Below, one piece after another: positions 8,825 through 17,538 of a DNA stretch of 64,000 bases. Positions within the stretch are counted from its first letter, which is position 1. Every line of letters starts with the position of its first letter. The stretch spans positions 310,001 to 374,000 of the forward strand of contig CAJYPV010000032.1 in assembly GCA_913776825.1 (NCBI GenBank), in the 5' to 3' direction. The translations under genes and the position numbers were made by a program. Under the pieces are notes generated by a model. It had not been told where the DNA came from. It saw only the letters and a list, made by a program, of their open reading frames with translations, and did not search any database. This DNA comes from Burkholderiaceae bacterium. Its GTDB lineage: Bacteria; Pseudomonadota; Gammaproteobacteria; Burkholderiales; Burkholderiaceae_C.

Positions 8825-10477
8825 ATGCTGTCCCGTCCTTTGACCGCTGTGCTGCTGGTCGCGCTCTATGCCGTGATGTGTGCGGCGGTCTGGTGGCGAC
8901 ACCGCCGTCGCCAGCGTCAGGCCGCCCAGGCCGCCGCCGCGCTGCTGCCCGCCGCCGATGCCGGCACGCCGGTGCTGGTGCTGCATGCCAGTCAGACCGG
9001 TCAGGCCGAGGAGATCGCCTGGAACACCGCGCGCTCGCTGCATGTGGCCGGGATGCCGGTCCGGGTCGCAGCGCTGGGCCAGGTGGGGCGCGACGATCTG
9101 ATGGCGGCACGCCATGCCTTGATCATTGCCAGCACCCACGGCGAAGGCGATGCGCCCGACAGCGCCGTCCCGTTCGCGCGCGACCTGATGAGCGCGACCG
9201 AGCCGCTCGCGCTCGGGCATCTGCAGGTCGGCGTGATGGCGCTGGGCGATCGCACCTACACCCACTTCTGCGGCTTCGGTCGTGCGCTCGATGCCTGGCT
9301 GACGGCCAGCGGCGCGACGCCGCTGTTCGAGCGCATCGATGTGGATCGCGGCGATGCGCGCGCGCTCGCGCAGTGGCGTCAGCACCTCAGCCATCTGGTG
9401 GGCACCGCCGATCTGGCGGACTGGGACGAGCCGGTCTTCGATGCGTGGCAATTGCGCGCTCGCCATCATTTGAATCCGGGCAGCCAGGGCGGGCCGGTCT
9501 ATCACCTCGAACTCATGCCGTCGGGCGATCGTCCGCTGCCGAGCTGGGAAGCCGGCGATCTGGTCCAGGTCTGCGTGTCTCCCACCGCGGACGACACGGC
9601 ATCGACCGGATCGAATGACGGCGAACCCGCCACGACGCCCACCACCCCCGACGATGCGCAGCGCCCGCGGGAATACACCATCGCCTCCTTGCCCGCAGAC
9701 GGTGCGGTGGCGCTGATGGTGCGCCGCACGACGCGGGAGGACGGCACGCCGGGATGGGCGTCGGGCTGGCTGACCGAGCGCCTGCCCGTCGGCGCGACCG
9801 TCGCGCTGCGGCTGCGCTCGCATCCGAGTTTCCGCATCGGCGGCAATGCCTCGCGTCCGTTGATCCTGATCGGCAATGGCACCGGCCTCGCCGGATTGCG
9901 CGCGCATTTGAAGGCGAGGGCGGCGCAGCGACGTGACGGGTCGGACGAGGCGCCGCTGTTCGCTGAGCTTGCGGTCGCAGAGGCCGACTGGTCATCCAGT
10001 GACGACGTGGCCACCGTGACCACCGCCGCCACGCGCGTCGGCGCATCGGCGGCGCACACATTCCGTCACCAGACCTCACCGTCGAGCCTGGCATCGACGA
10101 ATTTGCCGACGAACTTGCCGATCACGGCGGTCGAGCGGACGAGCGTCGCGCCGGTCTGGCTGCTCTTCGGCGAACGGCAGTCGGCGCACGATGCGCATTA
10201 CCGCGACGAGATCGATGGCTGGCAGCGCGAGGGGCTGATCGCGCAGGCGGACTGGGCCTTCTCCCGCGATCAGGGGGAGCGCATCCATGTGCAGCACCTG
10301 CTCGCGCGACACGCGCAGCGACTGCGTGAATGGGTCGCGAACGATGCCGCGATCTATGTCTGTGGCAGCCTGCAAGGCATGGCCGGCGCGGTCGATGCGG
10401 TGCTGCGCGAGACCCTCGGTGATGCGCAGGTCGACGCATTGATCCAGCAGGGTCGCTACCGCAGGGACGTGTATTGA
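8825..10477 (+). CDS. Membrane-anchored flavodoxin/NADPH-flavin reductase (CysJ/CPR-like)
   Basis: 550 residues: one N-terminal membrane helix (about 5-25) with a basic RHRRRQR cytoplasmic flank, then a flavodoxin domain (about 48-195; HASQTGQAEEIA, STHGEGDAPD, LGDRTYTHFC). A ferredoxin-reductase-like module follows, with REYTIAS (FAD), LIGNGTGLAGL (NADPH) and C-terminal YVCGSLQGMAGAVD. The architecture resembles cytochrome P450 reductase or CysJ but lacks the large connecting domain and has Ser/Thr-rich insertions near 245-275 and 395-440. It probably passes NADPH electrons via FMN to the PepSY protein. GTG at 8822 is an alternative start. It is the last gene of the iron cluster, after a 100-base gap. 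Confidence 0.88.
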   Translation: MLSRPLTAVLLVALYAVMCAAVWWRHRRRQRQAAQAAAALLPAADAGTPVLVLHASQTGQAEEIAWNTARSLHVAGMPVRVAALGQVGRDDLMAARHALIIASTHGEGDAPDSAVPFARDLMSATEPLALGHLQVGVMALGDRTYTHFCGFGRALDAWLTASGATPLFERIDVDRGDARALAQWRQHLSHLVGTADLADWDEPVFDAWQLRARHHLNPGSQGGPVYHLELMPSGDRPLPSWEAGDLVQVCVSPTADDTASTGSNDGEPATTPTTPDDAQRPREYTIASLPADGAVALMVRRTTREDGTPGWASGWLTERLPVGATVALRLRSHPSFRIGGNASRPLILIGNGTGLAGLRAHLKARAAQRRDGSDEAPLFAELAVAEADWSSSDDVATVTTAATRVGASAAHTFRHQTSPSSLASTNLPTNLPITAVERTSVAPVWLLFGERQSAHDAHYRDEIDGWQREGLIAQADWAFSRDQGERIHVQHLLARHAQRLREWVANDAAIYVCGSLQGMAGAVDAVLRETLGDAQVDALIQQGRYRRDVY

Positions 10478-10670
10478 GCCTCGAGTGATGCGCCCCTGCG
10501 ACAAACCAAGGGTCTGGCGTTGACTTCCGAGACGTTTCCCCCCTCGCAGAGCCTTCTCAATGAGAGAGGTGCGCAGTACCATTGCCCGCGCAGGGTGCCA
10601 ACGAGTACCGAAGGCGTCAGACCTTCACCAGGGCCCGGCACATCAACAACCCTTGATGGAGAGAATCGAC

Positions 10671-11111
10671 ATGGCAACTGCGAAGAAGGCCGCGCCCGCC
10701 AAGAAGGCGGCTCCGGCCAAGAAGGCGGCGGCGCCGGCCAAGAAGGCCGCCGCTCCGGCGAAGAAGGCGGCCCCGGCGAAGAAGGCCGCCGCTCCAGCGA
10801 AGAAGGCGGCTCCGGCCAAGGCGCCCGCAGCGAAGAAGGCGGCAGCTCCTGCGAAGAAGCGCACGCCCAACGCCGCCTTCATGAAGGCCCTGACCCCCAG
10901 CCCCGCGCTGGCCGCGATCGTCGGCGACAAGCCGCTGGCACGGACCGATGTGGTGAAGAAGGTCTGGGAATACATCAAGAAGCACAACCTGCAGGACGCT
11001 GCCCAGAAGCGCGTCATCAATGCCGATGCCAAGCTGAAGGAAATCTTCGGCAAGGCCAAGGCCGACATGTTCGAGATGACCAAGCTGATCAACAGCCACC
11101 TGAAGGACTGA
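10671..11111 (+). CDS. Histone H1-like Ala/Lys/Pro-rich protein with SWIB domain
   Basis: 146 residues. Residues 1-64 are repeats of AAPAKK/AAAPAKK, a histone H1 C-tail-like DNA-binding region. From about residue 65 the protein is a SWIB/MDM2 domain (RTPNAAFMKALTPSPALAAIVG, TDVVKKVWEYIKKHNLQD, KRVINADAKLKEIFG). Such small SWIB proteins occur in chlamydiae, Burkholderiales and others and are thought to be nucleoid-associated. GGAGAG at 10658-10663 favours the ATG at 10671 over one at 10656. The gene is a single transcription unit with its own terminator. The repeats are also present at DNA level, so length variation between strains is expected. Confidence 0.9.
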   Translation: MATAKKAAPAKKAAPAKKAAAPAKKAAAPAKKAAPAKKAAAPAKKAAPAKAPAAKKAAAPAKKRTPNAAFMKALTPSPALAAIVGDKPLARTDVVKKVWEYIKKHNLQDAAQKRVINADAKLKEIFGKAKADMFEMTKLINSHLKD

Positions 11112-11157
11112 ACCTGAACGCGGCCCGGCTTCGGCCGCCGCCGCTCAGGTTCGTACA

Positions 11158-11182
11158 AGGCCCGCCCTGCGCGGGCTTTTTT
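11158..11182 (+). terminator. Terminator of the SWIB protein gene
   Basis: GCCCGC (11160-11165) pairs with GCGGGC (11171-11176) across a 5-base loop, followed by six Ts. Confidence 0.85.
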
Positions 11183-11290
11183 GCGTCTGCAGCGCGTGCG
11201 TGATTCGCGTCCGCGAGTCAACGACTCTGCGACTCAGCGACTCACCGAATGAGGGGTTGGTCGGAGTTGGCCGCGTGGTGCCGGCTGAAC

Positions 11291-11692
11291 TCAGAAGCGC
11301 TCAAGCTGCTCACGCAGCCGGCGCACATCGATGGGCTTGAGCCAGTAGTCCTGAAAGCCGGCCGCGCGAGCGCGCTGGCGCTGGTCATCCATCACATCCG
11401 CCGACAGCGCCACGCAGGGCAGCGCGGCCAGGCGTGCGTCGGCACGCACCAGGCCGATCAGTTGCAGGCCATTCATGTCCGGCAGATTCATGTCCATCAG
11501 CACCAGCGAGGGCATCACCTGCGGCAGCATTTCCATCGCCTGCGCGCCGGTCTCGGCCACATGCAGGGTCCAGCCGGGCATCAGGCGGAACACCTCTTCC
11601 ATCAACACGATGTTGATGCGGTCATCCTCGACATAGAGGACATGGCGTTGACGCTCGGTGTCTGGCGTGGCGTTGGCGGACATGCAATCCAC
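11291..11692 (-). CDS. Single-domain response regulator (CheY/Spo0F-like)
   Basis: 133 residues forming one receiver domain and nothing else: the acidic pocket is VEDD near residue 21, the phosphoacceptor is the Asp in LVLMDMNLP near 67, and the switch Ser and Lys are in ALSADV and YWLKPID. Absence of an output domain means it acts through protein contact or as a phosphorelay intermediate. No histidine kinase is adjacent, so its partner is elsewhere. An ATG nine bases inside (11683) could be the true start. Convergent with the SWIB gene and tandem with uvrA on the same strand, after a 329-base gap. Confidence 0.88.
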   Translation of the reverse strand: MDCMSANATPDTERQRHVLYVEDDRINIVLMEEVFRLMPGWTLHVAETGAQAMEMLPQVMPSLVLMDMNLPDMNGLQLIGLVRADARLAALPCVALSADVMDDQRQRARAAGFQDYWLKPIDVRRLREQLERF

Positions 11693-12021
11693 GATACCAG
11701 CGAAATCGCAGCGCTGTCAGCGGTGTCCCTGGCTGCAGTGGCGGCGTTGCGTCGATCTCGCGTGCCGGGTCTGGTGATCCGTGTGGCGGTGGCGAGCGCC
11801 CGACGATTCGTGGCCGCCGCACCTGGGCCGACGCCGAGGCGCCAGGCCGTCCAGCAGCATCGCCATGGAGACGCCCGGAATGACCTCGATGTGGCCGGCG
11901 CTGCCCGTGCGATGTGTGAGCCGGCTGTGACGGAAATGCCACCGTGGCGCCCCGCACCGGCGCGTGCGCAGGGGTGTCGTTCAGCGCATCGACGTCCGGC
12001 GATCGATGCGGCCGGTCGGCC
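11693..12021. other. Gap between uvrA and the response regulator
   Basis: Open frames cross this stretch on both strands, but none has a ribosome binding site or protein-like composition. I see no RNA gene and no clear terminator for uvrA. Confidence 0.5.
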
Positions 12022-15018
12022 TCAGCCGCGCGCGAGCAGCGGCTTCAGGTACCGGCCGGTGTGGCTCTCGGCGCACTCGGCCACGGTTTCCGGCGTGCCG
12101 GCGACCAGCAGTCGGCCGCCGCCGGAGCCGCCTTCCGGGCCCATGTCGATCAGCCAGTCGGCGGTTTTGATCACATCCAGGTTGTGCTCGATGATGACGA
12201 TCGTGTTGCCGGCATCGCGCAGCTGGTGGAGCACCTTCAGCAACAGCGCGATGTCGGCGAAGTGCAGGCCGGTGGTCGGCTCGTCCAGGATGTACAGCGT
12301 GCGGCCGGTGTCGCGCTTGGACAGCTCCAGCGCCAGCTTCACCCGTTGCGCCTCGCCGCCGGACAGCGTGGTCGCGCTCTGGCCCAGCTTCACATAGCCC
12401 AGGCCCACATCCATCAGCGTCTGCAGCTTGCGCGCCAGCGTCGGTACCGCGTTGAAGAAGCTCAGCGCATCCTCCACCGTCAGGCCCAGCACTTCGGAAA
12501 TGTTCTTGCCCTTGTAGAGGACTTCCAGCGTCTCGCGGTTGTAGCGCTTGCCGCCGCAGGTGTCGCACGGCACGTAGACATCGGGCAGGAAATGCATCTC
12601 CACCTTCAGCACGCCGTCGCCCTGGCAGGACTCGCAGCGCCCGCCCGCGACGTTGAAGCTGAAGCGGCCCGCGCCGTAACCCCGCTCGCGGGCGGTCGGC
12701 ATTTCGGCGAACAGCTCGCGGATCGGCGTGAACAGCCCGGTGTAGGTCGCCGGATTGGAGCGTGGTGTGCGGCCGATCGGCGATTGGTCGACGTTGATCA
12801 CCTTGTCGAAGGCGTCCATGCCTTCGATCTCATCATGCTCGGCCGGTTCCGCATGGCTCTGATAGAGCTTGCGGGAAACGGCGGCGTACAGCGTGTCATT
12901 CACCAGCGTGCTCTTGCCGGAGCCCGACACGCCGGTGACGCAGGTCAGCAGGCCGACCGGGAATTCAGCCGTCACACCCTTCAGGTTGTTGCCGCGGGCA
13001 TTGACGATCTTGAGCGTGCGCGCCTCCTCGTCGCCAGCCGGCAGCGTGTGGCGCTGCTTGGGCACCTCGATGCGCTCGATGCCGCTCAGATAGCGGCCCG
13101 TGGACGACGCATGGTTGGCCGCGACTTCCTCCGGCGTGCCCTGCGCCATGATGCGGCCGCCATGCACGCCCGCGCCGGGGCCCAGGTCCAGCACATGATC
13201 GGCGGCGCGGATGGCGTCCTCGTCATGCTCGACCACCAACACCGAATTGCCCAGGTCGCGCAGGCGGCGCAGCGTGGCGATCAGGCGGTCGTTGTCGCGC
13301 TGATGCAGGCCGATGCTGGGCTCATCCAGCACATACATCACGCCCGTCAGGCCGGAGCCGATCTGCGAGGCCAGACGGATCCGCTGCGCTTCACCGCCGG
13401 ACAGCGTGTCGGCGCTGCGGTCCAGGCTCAGGTAATTGAGACCGACGTCATTGAGGAAGTGCAGGCGGGAGGCGATTTCGCGGATCACCTTGTCGGCGAT
13501 CTCGGCCTTCGCGCCCTTGAGCTTCAGGCCTTCGAAGTACACCAGCGCTTCGCGCAGCGTGGCGTGTTCGACCTCATAGATCGGCTTGCCGCGCTCGCCC
13601 TCGGCGGCATCGGCCGGCTGGAGCAGCACATTCCGCGCTTCGCGCCGCAGACGCGAGCCTTCGCAGTGCGGGCAGGGCTTGGCGCTTTGATAACGGGCCA
13701 GTTCTTCGCGCACTGCCGCGGAATCGGTCTCCCGGAAACGGCGCTGCAGATTGGGCAGGATGCCTTCGAACGGATGGGCCCGCTTGACGCTGCGCTTGCG
13801 CCCATTGCTGCCCTCGGCCTGATAGACGAAGGTGATCTCGTCCTCGCCGGACCCTTGCAGCAGCACGGTGCGGGCCTGTTCGGGCAGTTCCTCGAAGGGC
13901 AGCTCGATGTCGAAGTCGTAGTGTTTGGCCACGGCCTCCAGCATCGAGAAGGTGTAGGCATTGCGGCGGTCCCAGCCCTTCACCGCGCCGCTGGCCAGGC
14001 TCAGCGACGGGAAGGCCACGACCCGCTCCGGATCGAACACGGTGACCTGCCCCAGACCCTCGCAGGACGGGCACGCTCCCACCGGCGAATTGAACGAGAA
14101 CAGACGCGGCTCCAGTTCCGGCAGCGAATAGCTGCAGATCGGGCAGGCGAACTTGCTGGAATAGATCGACTCGGCGCCGCTGTCCATGTTGAGCACCAGC
14201 GCGCGGCCCTCGGCCAGGCGCAGGGCGGCTTCGAAGCTCTCGGCCAGGCGTTGACGCAGCGTGTCGACGCTGTCGTGGCGCAGCTTGATGCGGTCGACCA
14301 CGACATCGATGTCGTGCTTCTCGGCTTTCTTCAGCGCGGGCAGGTCCGGCACTTCGACGGTCTGTCCATCGATGCGGAAACGCACATAGCCCTGCGCCTG
14401 CAGGTCCTGGAACAGCTCGACGAACTCGCCCTTGCGGTCCCGCACCACCGGCGCGAGCAGCAGCAGCCGCGATTCATCGGGCATGGCCAGCACCGCATCC
14501 ACCATCTGGCCGATGCTCTGCGCTTCCAGCGGCAGGTGGTGGTCCGGGCAGAAGGGCGTGCCGGCGCGGGCGTAGAGCAGCCGCAGGTAATCGTGGATCT
14601 CGGTGACCGTGCCGACGGTGGAGCGCGGGTTGTGGCTGGTCGCCTTCTGCTCGATCGAGATCGCGGGCGACAGGCCCTCGATCACATCGACTTCCGGCTT
14701 GTCCATCAGCTGCAGGAACTGCCGCGCATAGGCCGACAGGCTCTCCACATAACGGCGCTGCCCTTCGGCATACAGCGTGTCGAAGGCCAGACTGGACTTG
14801 CCCGATCCCGACAGCCCGGTGATCACCACCAGCTGGTTGCGCGGCAGGTCGACGTCGATGTTCTTCAGGTTGTGGGTGCGCGCACCGCGCACGCGGATCA
14901 TCGGCGTCTCGCCCGTGACGGGCGCGGCCCGGGTCAAACCGATGGCCGGGGACGGTCCCGGGCGCCCGTCGAGGTCGTCGGACGGGACGGAAGCGGCGGG
15001 CGGGACGTTCGTGGACAT
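12022..15018 (-). CDS. uvrA: UvrABC system protein A
   Basis: 998 residues. Two ABC ATPase cassettes: Walker [10 protein letters not shown] (first) and GVSGSGKST (second), with ABC signatures [12 protein letters not shown] and [12 protein letters not shown]. The zinc-finger CxxC pairs are CPICSY/CPSCEG in the first module and [17 protein letters not shown] in the second. UvrA dimers recognise bulky DNA lesions and load UvrB in nucleotide excision repair. The ATG at 15018 gives a 39-residue N-terminal extension before [11 protein letters not shown], where most UvrA proteins start. An internal start at 14901 is therefore possible. Divergent from the S9 peptidase gene. Confidence 0.96.
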   Translation of the reverse strand: MSTNVPPAASVPSDDLDGRPGPSPAIGLTRAAPVTGETPMIRVRGARTHNLKNIDVDLPRNQLVVITGLSGSGKSSLAFDTLYAEGQRRYVESLSAYARQFLQLMDKPEVDVIEGLSPAISIEQKATSHNPRSTVGTVTEIHDYLRLLYARAGTPFCPDHHLPLEAQSIGQMVDAVLAMPDESRLLLLAPVVRDRKGEFVELFQDLQAQGYVRFRIDGQTVEVPDLPALKKAEKHDIDVVVDRIKLRHDSVDTLRQRLAESFEAALRLAEGRALVLNMDSGAESIYSSKFACPICSYSLPELEPRLFSFNSPVGACPSCEGLGQVTVFDPERVVAFPSLSLASGAVKGWDRRNAYTFSMLEAVAKHYDFDIELPFEELPEQARTVLLQGSGEDEITFVYQAEGSNGRKRSVKRAHPFEGILPNLQRRFRETDSAAVREELARYQSAKPCPHCEGSRLRREARNVLLQPADAAEGERGKPIYEVEHATLREALVYFEGLKLKGAKAEIADKVIREIASRLHFLNDVGLNYLSLDRSADTLSGGEAQRIRLASQIGSGLTGVMYVLDEPSIGLHQRDNDRLIATLRRLRDLGNSVLVVEHDEDAIRAADHVLDLGPGAGVHGGRIMAQGTPEEVAANHASSTGRYLSGIERIEVPKQRHTLPAGDEEARTLKIVNARGNNLKGVTAEFPVGLLTCVTGVSGSGKSTLVNDTLYAAVSRKLYQSHAEPAEHDEIEGMDAFDKVINVDQSPIGRTPRSNPATYTGLFTPIRELFAEMPTARERGYGAGRFSFNVAGGRCESCQGDGVLKVEMHFLPDVYVPCDTCGGKRYNRETLEVLYKGKNISEVLGLTVEDALSFFNAVPTLARKLQTLMDVGLGYVKLGQSATTLSGGEAQRVKLALELSKRDTGRTLYILDEPTTGLHFADIALLLKVLHQLRDAGNTIVIIEHNLDVIKTADWLIDMGPEGGSGGGRLLVAGTPETVAECAESHTGRYLKPLLARG

Positions 15019-15304
15019 GGGCCGAAAGACTGCAAAAAGAGAGCGGGGGAGGCGACGAGCCGAACTCGCCATGATAGGGCCAGGGCCCATCCCGCGCTGG
15101 ACGGCACCTTGGGATGCTGACACGGGCAGGCAGCACCGCACGCGCCCTGCGCCCGTGGCTCGCTTCTCTCTCGCTGCGCTCCCGCGCCTCGGCCAATTCC
15201 AGTCGCGTCAAGTCAGGGTAAGAAAGTACCGAAGCCGAGGGACAGCGTCCCGACAATCCGCCGCTTCAACCCAACGATCCAACGCGAGGCAGGGAGTGAT
15301 GTCA

Positions 15305-17404
15305 ATGAGTCGAATCGGGAAACGCCTGTGGGCGGAACGCGCCGGTGTGCGCCGTCTGCTGTCCGGTCTGGTCTGCGTGGCGGGCTTGGCGGCGGGCGCG
15401 TCGGAGGTGGCCGCGCAGACGACGTCCACGCCGGCGGCCATGCCGGGTCAGCCGGCGCTGATCGACTTCTTCCGCCATCCGCAGATGCGCAGCGCCGAGC
15501 TGTCGCCCAACGGCAAATACCTGGCCGCGGTGGTGCGCAGCGGCGATGGCAGCAGCATGCTCGCCGTGATCGAGGTGGACCAACCCAAGAACGTCAAGGT
15601 CGTGGCCGGTTTCGGCGACGCCTCGATCGGCCGCTTCGACTGGGTCAATAACGATTACTTGGTCTACAGCGCCGGCATGACGGAAGAGGGTAATGTCCGT
15701 GAACTGCAAGCCAGCGGACTCTGGTCGGTGCACCGTGATGGCAGCGGCGAACGCCTCCTGATCGTGCCGAAAGTCGGCGTGCGCGACAGCACGTCCAGCC
15801 GTGTCGTCGACCGCACCCTGACGCCCGATTGGGCACTGGCCGCCGTGCCGCAGGACGGCTCCAGCGAGGTCGTGGTCCTGAACGTCCGTGGCGACACCAA
15901 GGGCGACCTGCGGGCGGTGCGTCTGGCCCGCCTGAATGTGGAAACCGGCATCCGCCGCTTCATCGACGAAGGCGCCCCGCAGGGCACGCAAGCCTGGTGG
16001 GTGGATGCCACCGGCCAGCCCTGGGCGCTGCAGACGCGCCAGAACGATCAGGTTGCGGTCTATCTGAAAGGACGCGCGGGGGACTGGATCCGCTGGAAGA
16101 CGGGCGATCTGTATGTGGACCCGCCGCCCACACCGGTCAGCTCCGACGGCCAGTCGCTGCGCCTGATCGCCCAACGCAATGCGCAAGGCACGACCGCGCT
16201 GTTCCGGGTCGATCCCGAGACGCTGAAGATCGAAGACCAGCCGCTGATTTCCGCCAAGGGCTTCGATGTCACGGGGGGTCTGGCCTATGACCGCAACAGC
16301 AAGCGGGCGCTGGGCCTGTACTACAACACCGATGCGCCGGGCAGCCTCTGGTTCGATGCCAAGCTCAAGGGCTGGCAGGCCGCCGTCGACAAGCTGCTGC
16401 CGGGCCGCGCCAATCTGCTGCAGTGTGGCGAGTGCATGACCTCCTCGCGGATGCTGGTGGTCTCCCAATCGGATGTGCAGCCGGCGGAGTTCTATCTGTT
16501 CGATGGCGCCAGCGGGAAGATGCAGATGATCGGCAGCAGCCGGCCCTGGATCAAGGCGTCGGAGATGGGGCAGCGCGACCTGGTGCGCATCCGCGCGCGC
16601 GACGGGCTGGAAATTCCGGTCATGGTGACCCTGCCCCGCGGCAAGGCCGCCGGACCTCGGCCCGCCGTGGTGCTGGTGCACGGTGGCCCGTATGTGCAGG
16701 GCACCCAGTGGACCTGGAACCCGGTCTCCCAGTTCCTGGCCACGCGCGGTTATGTGGTGATCGAGCCCGAATTCCGCGGCAGCACCGGCTACGGGGATCC
16801 GCTATTCCGCGCCGGCTGGAAGCAGTGGGGACTGGCGATGCAGGACGACGTCAGCGATGCGCTGCAATGGGCGATCAAGAAGGGCTGGGTCGATGCAAAA
16901 CGCGTGTGCATCGCCGGTGCCAGCTATGGCGGCTATGCGACGCTGATGGGCCTGATCAAGGATCCGGCGCAATACCAGTGCGGCGTGAGCTGGGTCGGCG
17001 TCACCGACATCGACCTGCTCTACAGCGTGCACTGGAGCGATGCCTCCGACGTCTGGAAGGACTTCGGCATGACCGCGATGGTGGGTGACCGGGTCAAGGA
17101 TGCCGAGCAGTTCCGGCGCACCTCGCCGCTCAAGCGCGCGGCGGAGCTGAAGCAGCCGCTGCTGCTGGCGTACGGCGCCAGCGACCTGCGCGTGCCGCTG
17201 ACCCACGGCACCGAGTTCAAGGGCGCCGTCGAAGCGGCCGGCAACAAGGACGTCGAATGGGTGGTGTACGCCGGCGAGGGCCACGGCTGGGCCAAGCTGG
17301 AGAACAACCTCGACTTCTTCGGCCGCGTCGAGCGCTTCCTCGCCAAGCACATCGGCACCGCGCCCTCACCGGCGCCAGCGGCCCAGCCCGCCGCCGCGCC
17401 CTGA
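15305..17404 (+). CDS. Exported S9 family prolyl oligopeptidase-like peptidase
   Basis: 699 residues with a signal peptide ([21 protein letters not shown]). An N-terminal beta-propeller-like region (about 45-410; [19 protein letters not shown]) precedes a C-terminal alpha/beta hydrolase. The catalytic triad is visible: Ser in GASYGGYA, Asp in YGASDLRVP and His in GEGHGW. The oxyanion segment is [11 protein letters not shown]. Such S9 enzymes cleave dipeptides or acylaminoacyl peptides, here presumably in the periplasm. AGGGAG (15291-15296) lies 8 nt before the ATG at 15305; another ATG at 15299 is too close to it. A proline/alanine tail ends the protein. Monocistronic. Confidence 0.88.
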   Translation: MSRIGKRLWAERAGVRRLLSGLVCVAGLAAGASEVAAQTTSTPAAMPGQPALIDFFRHPQMRSAELSPNGKYLAAVVRSGDGSSMLAVIEVDQPKNVKVVAGFGDASIGRFDWVNNDYLVYSAGMTEEGNVRELQASGLWSVHRDGSGERLLIVPKVGVRDSTSSRVVDRTLTPDWALAAVPQDGSSEVVVLNVRGDTKGDLRAVRLARLNVETGIRRFIDEGAPQGTQAWWVDATGQPWALQTRQNDQVAVYLKGRAGDWIRWKTGDLYVDPPPTPVSSDGQSLRLIAQRNAQGTTALFRVDPETLKIEDQPLISAKGFDVTGGLAYDRNSKRALGLYYNTDAPGSLWFDAKLKGWQAAVDKLLPGRANLLQCGECMTSSRMLVVSQSDVQPAEFYLFDGASGKMQMIGSSRPWIKASEMGQRDLVRIRARDGLEIPVMVTLPRGKAAGPRPAVVLVHGGPYVQGTQWTWNPVSQFLATRGYVVIEPEFRGSTGYGDPLFRAGWKQWGLAMQDDVSDALQWAIKKGWVDAKRVCIAGASYGGYATLMGLIKDPAQYQCGVSWVGVTDIDLLYSVHWSDASDVWKDFGMTAMVGDRVKDAEQFRRTSPLKRAAELKQPLLLAYGASDLRVPLTHGTEFKGAVEAAGNKDVEWVVYAGEGHGWAKLENNLDFFGRVERFLAKHIGTAPSPAPAAQPAAAP

Positions 17405-17538
17405 GCGCGTCCGGCCGCAGACGCGGCCGCCTCACCCCGCCGGACGGACCCGCCAGCGCCGCGAGACGCTGAGCTTGCGGAAGTCCTGCACGGCGACCCA
17501 GACAAGGGGGGCCAGCCCGTGGTCCGGACCGTTGCACA

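Noticed and set aside
10680-10860. AAGAAGGC-type repeats as a possible CRISPR or satellite
   Set aside because: They are the codons of the AAPAKK protein repeat.
11622-11957. 111-codon minus-strand frame between uvrA and the response regulator
   Set aside because: Pro/Arg/His-rich random-like sequence and it overlaps the response regulator.
11944-15120. Very long open frame antisense to uvrA
   Set aside because: High GC with strong third-position bias keeps antisense frames open; the product is Gln/His/Arg-rich with no domain, whereas uvrA on the other strand is unmistakable.
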